From an uncultured Pseudomonadales bacterium (GTDB lineage: Bacteria; Pseudomonadota; Gammaproteobacteria; Pseudomonadales; Azotimanducaceae), in NCBI GenBank assembly GCA_943787425.1, contig CALSMJ010000003.1, forward strand, positions 494,796 through 558,795: DNA of 64,000 bases. The letters run 5' to 3'. A program made the translations under genes and the position numbers. Positions 58,371 through 64,000 of the stretch are shown piece by piece (positions within the stretch are counted from its first letter, which is position 1; every line of letters begins with the position of its first letter). The notes under the pieces were generated by a model. The model saw only the letters and a program-made list of their open reading frames with translations. It searched no databases and was not told where the DNA came from.

Positions 58371-58522
58371 GGTTAGAGTTCCTGAAAATGGTCGGAAAAT
58401 GAGCGGCGTACTATGCCGAGTCCCACTCTTTTTGTCAAACACCGATTGCGGGTCACAAGGAAGCTGGATATTGAAGGGTATAGCATGCTGTCGAATCGCA
58501 AGGTTTGTTGGAGGGCTGCTCG

Positions 58523-60085
58523 GTGACTGACTCCGACTCAGGCCGTTTTGGTCTCCTCCGATCCGGCGTCATCGTGTCGGCGATGACCTTTCTATCGCGA
58601 ATCCTGGGTTTGGTGCGAGACGTCGTGATTGCATTCTTCTTTGGTTCGAGCTCTGCGGCCGATGCGTTTTTCCTGGCCTTTAAGATTCCCAATTTTTTCC
58701 GGAGGCTCTTTGCCGAAGGCGCTTTTTCCCAAGCCTTTGTGCCCGTGCTCTCTGAGTACAAGCAGCGCCAGAATGCCCGCGATTTAAAAGACTTGATCGA
58801 TCATTTGGCCGGCGCTTTAAGTCTCGTGTTGTTACTATTTGTTGTCCTGGGTGTTGTGTTTTCAGGCGCTGTCATAACCGTTTTCGCCTTTGGCTATGTG
58901 CTGAATGGGAACGCGATGCAGTTGGCGCTTGCGGGGTCCCTACTGAGCATAACCTTTCCATATTTAGCCTTAATCTCCCTAACCGCGTTTGCGGGCTCAA
59001 TTTTGAATACCTTCGGCCGGTTCGCGGTGCCAGCCTTCACCCCGGTATTGCTGAATTTGGCCCTGATTGTGAGTGCGATTTGGCTGAGTCCGTATTTCGA
59101 CCTGCCAGTATTTGCCCTGGCTTGGGGCGTGTTCATTGCAGGCTGGTTGCAACTGCTCTTTCAATGGCCGGCATTGGCGCGTCTTGGGTTGGTGCCTCGG
59201 CCTCGGATTAACTTCTCGCATCCAGGGGTAAAGCGCGTTGGCGTTTTGATGCTGCCAGCGCTGCTCGGGGTGTCGGTTGGTCAAATCAATTTGTTGCTCG
59301 ATACGGTTTTAGCAACTTTTCTACAATTGGGGAGCATCTCCTGGCTCTATTACAGCGATCGGCTGCTTGAGCTGCCTTTGGCTTTGTTCGGTATCGCGAT
59401 TGCAACCGTTATCTTGCCTGCTCTATCGAGGGACTTTTCAGCCTCAGAGCCGGGTCATTTCTCGGCAAAATTGGATTGGGGTATCCGAATGGTGCTGTTG
59501 TTTGGATTACCGGCAACGGTCGCCCTTGTTTTGCTTGCAGACCAAATGATTGCAACCATTTTTCACCACGGCCAGATGACCGATTTTGATGTTGCCATGG
59601 CTGGGCTGAGTTTGAAGGCCTACGCGGCAGGGCTTGTGGGTCATATGATGGTCAAGGTGCTCGCCCCAGGCTATTTTGCGCGGCAGGATATGAAAACGCC
59701 GGTGCGAATCGGGCTCATCGCGCTCTCGGCCAATATGATCTTCAACTTAGCGTTGATACTACACCTGGGCCACGTGGGGCTGGCGCTTGCAACGTCGATG
59801 TCGGCTTTTTTAAACGCTTTTTTGCTTTGGCGAGGGTTAATCCAGCGCGGGATCTACCAAGCAGCCGCGCACTGGATGCGTTTTCTCGTTAGAATTGGAT
59901 TGGCTTTGACGCCTATGGGGTTAGCCCTTTTTTGGCTGGCGCCGGCACTAGGTGAGTGGCTTACGTTTTCGGTCATCACACAAGTGCTCTGGATGGCGGG
60001 ACTCTGCATCAGCGGTATGGCGATATACTTCCTAATGTTGCGCGCATTAGGTTTGAAAATAACTGAATTTAGAGATGGTCTTTAA
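58523..60085 (+). CDS. murJ: Lipid II flippase MurJ
   Basis: A 520-residue MOP-superfamily flippase with about 14 membrane helices. N-terminal SAMTFLSRILGLVRDVVIA, FKIPNFFRRLFAEGAFSQAF, and LPALSRD are family hallmarks. GTG at 58523 is preferred over a TTG at 58505 because GGAGGG lies 7 bases before it. It moves the peptidoglycan precursor lipid II outward across the inner membrane. Ends by overlapping the ribF start by one base. Confidence 0.95.
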   Translation: MTDSDSGRFGLLRSGVIVSAMTFLSRILGLVRDVVIAFFFGSSSAADAFFLAFKIPNFFRRLFAEGAFSQAFVPVLSEYKQRQNARDLKDLIDHLAGALSLVLLLFVVLGVVFSGAVITVFAFGYVLNGNAMQLALAGSLLSITFPYLALISLTAFAGSILNTFGRFAVPAFTPVLLNLALIVSAIWLSPYFDLPVFALAWGVFIAGWLQLLFQWPALARLGLVPRPRINFSHPGVKRVGVLMLPALLGVSVGQINLLLDTVLATFLQLGSISWLYYSDRLLELPLALFGIAIATVILPALSRDFSASEPGHFSAKLDWGIRMVLLFGLPATVALVLLADQMIATIFHHGQMTDFDVAMAGLSLKAYAAGLVGHMMVKVLAPGYFARQDMKTPVRIGLIALSANMIFNLALILHLGHVGLALATSMSAFLNAFLLWRGLIQRGIYQAAAHWMRFLVRIGLALTPMGLALFWLAPALGEWLTFSVITQVLWMAGLCISGMAIYFLMLRALGLKITEFRDGL

Positions 60086-61017
60086 TGCGAGTCATCAGAG
60101 GGCGACATAATATTCGGGCGCAGGATCAAGGCTGTGTGATTACCATTGGGAATTTTGATGGGGTGCACCGCGGGCATCAAGCCATTTTAAGAAAAGTGAA
60201 GCGGGTCTCCGAGGATAGGTCGAGTCCGTCGCTGCTAATTTGTTTTGAGCCACAACCCAAAGAGTTTTTTGAAAGTTTTCAAGCGCCGGCTCGATTGACT
60301 CGGTTCCGAGAAAAAGTTGAGCAGCTAGCGCTTGCTGGATTAGACCGGTTGTTGTGCCTGCAGTTCAATGCAGAAACGCGTGGGATGTCGGTCGAGGACT
60401 TTATTGGCTTGTTAACCGAAGACCTGAAGGTCAAAGCGCTTTTTGTTGGGGATGACTTCAAATTTGGTGCGGACCGCCAGGGCGATTTCGCGGCGCTCAG
60501 GACTGCGGGCGTCGCGCACGGTTTCTCGGTTGATAATTTCTCAACACTTACCCACGACAGCGAACGGATTTCGAGCACGCGCATTCGAGGGTGTTTGGCA
60601 GCGGGTGATATACAGCAGGCGGAAGTGCTGCTTGGCCGACCCTACGCCATTTCGGGGCGCGTCGTGTATGGTCAGCAGCTTGGTCGGACCTTGGGCGTAC
60701 CAACCGCTAATATTCAGCTGCATCGGTATAAGGCGCCGCTGTCGGGGGTGTACTTGGTTAAGATGCTCGGGTTGGATCGACCCTACCCTGGGGTTGCGAA
60801 TGTGGGGGTCCGGCCGACGGTTGAAAGCGGTGACGTCAAACCCATCCTAGAGGTCCACTTGCTTGATTTTGAGGGCGACCTGTACGGTCGACAAGTTAAG
60901 GTGGTTTTTATCGAAAAGCTTCGGGAAGAACAAAAATTTTCGGGGTTGCCGGCGTTAAAAGCCGCCATTCACAATGATATCGATCAAGCGCGCCGCCGGT
61001 TTGAGCAGGCGTCATGA
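60085..61017 (+). CDS. ribF: Bifunctional riboflavin kinase / FAD synthetase
   Basis: A 310-residue enzyme making FMN and FAD. The N-terminal nucleotidyltransferase has [14 protein letters not shown] (about 21-34) and [14 protein letters not shown]; the C-terminal kinase has the [12 protein letters not shown] and [11 protein letters not shown] segments. In most gammaproteobacteria ileS follows; here lspA follows after 10 bases, so ileS is elsewhere. Confidence 0.95.
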   Translation: MRVIRGRHNIRAQDQGCVITIGNFDGVHRGHQAILRKVKRVSEDRSSPSLLICFEPQPKEFFESFQAPARLTRFREKVEQLALAGLDRLLCLQFNAETRGMSVEDFIGLLTEDLKVKALFVGDDFKFGADRQGDFAALRTAGVAHGFSVDNFSTLTHDSERISSTRIRGCLAAGDIQQAEVLLGRPYAISGRVVYGQQLGRTLGVPTANIQLHRYKAPLSGVYLVKMLGLDRPYPGVANVGVRPTVESGDVKPILEVHLLDFEGDLYGRQVKVVFIEKLREEQKFSGLPALKAAIHNDIDQARRRFEQAS

Positions 61018-61027
61018 AGGCAGATTC

Positions 61028-61507
61028 ATGAAAGGGTATTTGGTCAGCTTGATCATCGTCGTGATTGATCAAGTGTCAAAAATGAAAATGGATCAGTGGC
61101 TGGGCCTCTGTGTCCCGGGTCAATGTGAACGTTTTGAAGTGCTGCCCGTATTTCAACTGGCGGTGCTCTATAACGAGGGGGCGGCGTTCAGCTTTTTAGC
61201 GGATGCAGGCGGTTGGCAACGCTGGTTTTTAACCGGAATTTCAGCCGTTGTGAGCGTTGCCTTGGTGGTTTGGTTGCGTCGGGTCGCGACGCATCAGGTG
61301 TATCTGCGAGTGGGCCTTGTTTTGATTTTGGGCGGGGCGGTCGGTAATTTAATCGATCGGGCCTTTCAGGGTTATGTCGTAGATTTCTTGATCGTGCATT
61401 ACGACCAATATTATTTCCCCGCATTTAATGTTGCCGATGCGGCAATCTCGATTGGGGCGGTGTTTCTGCTGCTCGATCTATTTCTAGCAAAAGAGGAATC
61501 TGTGTGA
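61028..61507 (+). CDS. lspA: Lipoprotein signal peptidase (signal peptidase II)
   Basis: A 159-residue, four-helix inner-membrane aspartic protease that removes lipoprotein signal peptides. The two catalytic aspartates lie in [11 protein letters not shown] and [17 protein letters not shown] and NEGAAFSFL are conserved. The ATG at 61028 (AGGCAG before it) is chosen over an upstream frame that overlaps ribF. fkpB starts within its last codon. Confidence 0.95.
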   Translation: MKGYLVSLIIVVIDQVSKMKMDQWLGLCVPGQCERFEVLPVFQLAVLYNEGAAFSFLADAGGWQRWFLTGISAVVSVALVVWLRRVATHQVYLRVGLVLILGGAVGNLIDRAFQGYVVDFLIVHYDQYYFPAFNVADAAISIGAVFLLLDLFLAKEESV

Positions 61508-61968
61508 GTGCTGCTACCCCAATCGGACCTGGTACCCGTGTTGTGTTGTTCTTTTCCTTACGGTTGGACAATGGCGACCTCATTGACTCAACCGGTGATC
61601 GCGCGGCCGAGTTTGTGTTCGGGGATGGCAAGTTATTGCCCGGGTTCGAGGCAGTTTTGGTGGGTCTCACCAAGGGCCATAAAGAAACCTTTCAGCTTCA
61701 GCCGGAACAAGGGTTTGGCCTGGTTAATCCCGATAATATCCATGTGCTGAAGCGGTCTGACTTTGCGCGGGAGTTATTATTGGAGCCCGGGCTTGTGGTC
61801 TCTTTTATGGACCAGCAGCAGCAAGGTGAGTTGCCAGGCGTTGTCCGAAAAGTTTTTGAGGACGCGGTGGAGGTCGATTTTAACCATCCGCTTGCGGGTA
61901 AGGTGATTACCTTTGAAGTGGATATCGTCAGTGTGAGCCAAGTCACACAGGAGATCGCGCGCGGATGA
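61504..61968 (+). CDS. fkpB: FKBP-type peptidyl-prolyl isomerase FkpB
   Basis: A 154-residue SlpA/FkpB-type PPIase: FKBP core with an IF insert domain ([20 protein letters not shown]). Starts with GTG overlapping the lspA stop and ends overlapping the ispH start, the standard lspA-fkpB-ispH string. Confidence 0.93.
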   Translation: MSAATPIGPGTRVVLFFSLRLDNGDLIDSTGDRAAEFVFGDGKLLPGFEAVLVGLTKGHKETFQLQPEQGFGLVNPDNIHVLKRSDFARELLLEPGLVVSFMDQQQQGELPGVVRKVFEDAVEVDFNHPLAGKVITFEVDIVSVSQVTQEIARG

Positions 61969-62972
61969 AGCATGTGGAAAATGTGGAAAATGTGGAAAAT
62001 GTGAAGGGTGTGAAGGATGTGAAGGACGCAACCAGAGTGTTTGAGGTGCGGGTCGCGAGCCCTCGCGGATTTTGCGCGGGTGTTGATCGAGCGATTGAAA
62101 TCGTCAATCGCGCTTTGACGCAGTTTGGGACGCCAGTCTATGTGCGGCACGAGGTGGTTCATAATAAGCATGTGGTTCAGGATTTAAGTGAACGCGGCGC
62201 CATTTTTGTGGAAGAGGTGAGTGAAATCCCAGAAGGCGCGCTGTGTATTTTTAGCGCCCACGGCGTGTCGCAACAGGTTCGGCGAGATGCTCAGGCGCGC
62301 GGCTTGAGGGTCTTTGATGCAACCTGCCCTTTGGTGACCAAGGTCCATCTTGAAGTGTCCAAAGCGGCCAGAGATGGGTTCGATACGGTATTGATCGGTC
62401 ATGAGGGCCACCCAGAGGTGGAAGGCACCTTGGGTCAGATCGAGCCGGACGCCCAGGGTCAGAAATACTTGATCGAAACTGTTGAAGACGTTGAAGCGCT
62501 CGAAGTATCCGACCCCGAAAAGCTCAGCTTTGTCACTCAAACGACGCTGTCGGTCGATGACACCCAGCAGATTATTGCGTCGCTGCAACAAAGGTTTCCC
62601 AATATTCAGGGTCCGAAAAAGAACGATATTTGTTACGCCACCCAGAATCGACAGGACGCGGTGAAAGCCTTAGCCAAAGCCTGCGATTTGGTGTTGGTCG
62701 TTGGCTCGCAAAACAGTTCGAACTCCAACCGATTGCGCGAGTTGGCAGAACGACTTGGCAGTCAGGCGTATTTGATCGATCACCACTCGCAGATCGATGT
62801 TGGCTGGCTCGACGGTAAGCAAGCAGTTGGCGTGACCAGCGGCGCCTCGGCACCGGAACAATTGGTGCAGGAAGTACTTGGGTATCTGGCGCAGCTGGGC
62901 GGTCAGTTCGTAGAAACCGCGCCGACGACTGTTGAAGAAGTAGAGTTTTCGTTACCGAAAGCGTTACGATGA
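61965..62972 (+). CDS. ispH: 4-hydroxy-3-methylbut-2-enyl diphosphate reductase
   Basis: A 335-residue [4Fe-4S] enzyme, last step of the MEP isoprenoid pathway. The three cluster cysteines lie in [20 protein letters not shown] and [10 protein letters not shown]. Relative to E. coli IspH there is an extra N-terminus of about 25 residues made of repeats of VEN and VK(D/G) (encoded by 9-base tandem repeats at 61965-62030). A GTG at about 62037 would give the usual start [11 protein letters not shown]. The true start is therefore uncertain; the ATG overlaps fkpB. Confidence 0.93.
   Translation: MKHVENVENVENVKGVKDVKDATRVFEVRVASPRGFCAGVDRAIEIVNRALTQFGTPVYVRHEVVHNKHVVQDLSERGAIFVEEVSEIPEGALCIFSAHGVSQQVRRDAQARGLRVFDATCPLVTKVHLEVSKAARDGFDTVLIGHEGHPEVEGTLGQIEPDAQGQKYLIETVEDVEALEVSDPEKLSFVTQTTLSVDDTQQIIASLQQRFPNIQGPKKNDICYATQNRQDAVKALAKACDLVLVVGSQNSSNSNRLRELAERLGSQAYLIDHHSQIDVGWLDGKQAVGVTSGASAPEQLVQEVLGYLAQLGGQFVETAPTTVEEVEFSLPKALR
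61969..62030 (+). repeat. Nine-base coding tandem repeat at the ispH N-terminus
   Basis: GTGGAAAAT occurs three times in a row, followed by three related nine-base units (GTGAAGGGT, GTGAAGGAT, GTGAAGGAC). As the unit is a multiple of three, copy changes keep the frame. Confidence 0.9.
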
Positions 62973-63001
62973 GGTCCTAACCGCAAAAAAAGTCAGCAGC
63001 T

Positions 63002-63373
63002 ATGAAATTGCGCAGAATAGAACAAGGTTTTACCTTAATCGAGCTGATGATCACGATTGCCATTATTGGCATCATTTCGGCCATTGCCATTCCGAGTTAC
63101 CAAGGCTATATCGCGAACAGTTATTTGAATCAGGCGATCGTGGACGTCAAGGTCTGCGCGATGGATTTAGAGCGGTTTTACGGTAATGGCTTTACCTATG
63201 TGGGGGGTAGCTGCGCGATGTCGGTGTCTCCAACGAGCGGCACCGCACAATACAATTTATCGGTTGTGAGCTTAAGCACAACAACCTATACGATTGAGGC
63301 GGAATTGGTCTCAGGAACCTGCTCCGACAATTGTGTTCGCCTGAATCAGGCGGGTACTCAGACAATTTATTAG
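63002..63373 (+). CDS. pilE: Type IV pilin, PilE-like
   Basis: A 123-residue prepilin with a short basic leader cut before [24 protein letters not shown] (QG^FTLIE, glutamate at +5). The C-terminus has two cysteine pairs ([27 protein letters not shown]), probably forming a D-region disulfide. Minor pilin of the PilE/ComP type or major pilin is not distinguishable. It follows ispH by about 30 bases. Confidence 0.88.
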   Translation: MKLRRIEQGFTLIELMITIAIIGIISAIAIPSYQGYIANSYLNQAIVDVKVCAMDLERFYGNGFTYVGGSCAMSVSPTSGTAQYNLSVVSLSTTTYTIEAELVSGTCSDNCVRLNQAGTQTIY

Positions 63374-63383
63374 GTCTGATGAC

Positions 63384-63965
63384 ATGATGCATTTCCCTTC
63401 AAGACGTAACCATAAGGCGCTGCCCCCAAATGCCAATTGGCAACCTAAAGGACGGCGCACGGCCGTCTGTTTGCGTGAGGGACAGTTTGGTTTTACGCTA
63501 ATTGAGCTCATGATCACCCTCGCTATTTCTGCCATTTTATTGTCAGTCGCGGCGCCGGCGTATCAGTCTTTTATTGGCAGCACCGCGTTAACCACCGCGA
63601 CCAATGACTTGGTTGCCGCCCTGAATATGGCGCGAAGTGAAGCCTTAAAACGCGATGGCCAAGTCTCTTTGCGGGCAGCGGACATTGTGAGCGACGACTT
63701 TGCAGATGGGTATTGCTTAGTGCCGGGCAAGCCCGCCAATTGTGATGGCGCACTGCGGAGTTTCCCAGCGGTGGGCTCCGAGATTACAATGGTGGTTGCA
63801 GGCGGATACGATAAGATTACATTCGACGGATTGGGCGGGTTATCGGAAACCTCTAATAACACCCGAGCATTCGAGCTCTGTCGCGCCAACGAAGATCATC
63901 GCCGCGTGACCATCGCGCTGGTTGGACGATCCAAGGTTTCAGCGGATGCGAGTTGCCCGTCATGA
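63384..63965 (+). CDS. GspH/FimT family minor pilin
   Basis: A prepilin-type protein with [17 protein letters not shown] at the mature N-terminus and the GspH-like body (TTATNDLVAALNMARSEALKRDGQVSL). From ATG 63384 it has a 33-residue leader, unusually long; a TTG at 63471 would give a normal 6-7 residue leader (MREGQFG) and 164 residues. Which is used is undecided. The C-terminal part carries VGRSKVSADASCPS. Next gene overlaps its stop. Confidence 0.85.
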   Translation: MMHFPSRRNHKALPPNANWQPKGRRTAVCLREGQFGFTLIELMITLAISAILLSVAAPAYQSFIGSTALTTATNDLVAALNMARSEALKRDGQVSLRAADIVSDDFADGYCLVPGKPANCDGALRSFPAVGSEITMVVAGGYDKITFDGLGGLSETSNNTRAFELCRANEDHRRVTIALVGRSKVSADASCPS

Positions 63966-64000
63966 CAACGCTTAGGCGGTTCCAGCTGGGGGTCACCTTA
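63962..64000 (+). CDS. Type IV pilus minor pilin, N-terminus only (PilV-like)
   Basis: The ATG overlaps the stop of the preceding gene (ATGA) and the frame stays open to the window end: MTTLRRFQLGVTL, consistent with a prepilin leader (G^VTL). PilV commonly follows FimT in minor-pilin operons; only 13 codons are available. Confidence 0.5.
   Translation, partial: MTTLRRFQLGVTL

Noticed and set aside
58227..58442. Longer N-terminus for S20 starting at 58442
   Set aside because: Family length and the known UUG start put the beginning at 58370.

Overview
The window is chromosomal DNA of moderate GC from a Gram-negative bacterium, most likely a marine gammaproteobacterium. This rests on canonical gammaproteobacterial gene strings (miaB-phoH-ybeY-corC-lnt, leuS-lptE-holA, rplU-rpmA-obgE-proB, lspA-fkpB-ispH followed by type IV pilins), an EF-G2 type elongation factor, a UUG-initiated rpsT, and a two-component pair resembling the proteobacterial dedicated-sortase regulators. 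The exact genus cannot be read from the sequence. No phage, insertion sequence or CRISPR array was found.

Layout. 1-3.9 kb: a Gld-type ABC-2 exporter operon (ATPase end, permease, GldG-like, DUF4340). 3.9-8.5 kb: acyl-CoA and alcohol metabolism (crotonase, biotinyl carrier, Zn alcohol dehydrogenase, acyl-CoA synthetase) around folK. 8.6-17.9 kb: RNA modification, ribosome maturation, lipoprotein acylation, leuS, LPS assembly and DNA polymerase delta. 18.7-22.1 kb: CobS/CobT-like AAA+/VWA pair plus a Nudix enzyme. 22.1-28.0 kb: a complete oligopeptide ABC importer on the minus strand; its OppC carries an extra fibronectin-III-like domain and its OppB is frameshifted as assembled. 28.1-30.6 kb: a second AAA+/VWA pair (MoxR/CoxE type). 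31-35 kb: three exported hydrolases of the amidohydrolase and M20 type.

35.1-39.8 kb holds the most interesting locus: a TesB thioesterase gene overlapping a GrdB/PrdB-family gene with an in-frame UGA at codon 154. The UGA forms a U-P-V-C redox motif, is followed by a bacterial SECIS-like hairpin at the expected distance, and homology continues on both sides, so this is very probably a selenoprotein. Next to it are ahcY and a SahR-type ArsR/methyltransferase-fold repressor with two matching operators in its divergent promoter. 39.9-46.7 kb: PdsS/PdsR-like sensor and regulator, ribokinase, a secreted PqqB-like metallo-beta-lactamase-fold protein and a GltS-like transporter. 46.7-47.7 kb: a long noncoding region with a very AT-rich island and a minisatellite. 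47.7-54.6 kb: EF-G2, small proteins, an AraC regulator, a CoA-acylating aldehyde dehydrogenase, tRNA-Pro(CGG) and ispB. 55.1-64 kb: ribosomal proteins, obgE, proB, rpsT (frameshifted as assembled), murJ, ribF, lspA, fkpB, ispH and the start of a minor-pilin operon. ileS is absent from its usual place between ribF and lspA.

Two apparent single-base insertions in well-conserved genes (oppB and rpsT) suggest residual assembly error; the UGA in the GrdB-like gene is different in kind because the frame is preserved. Several intergenic gaps contain tandem repeats with 11-18 nt units, which looks like a habit of this genome.
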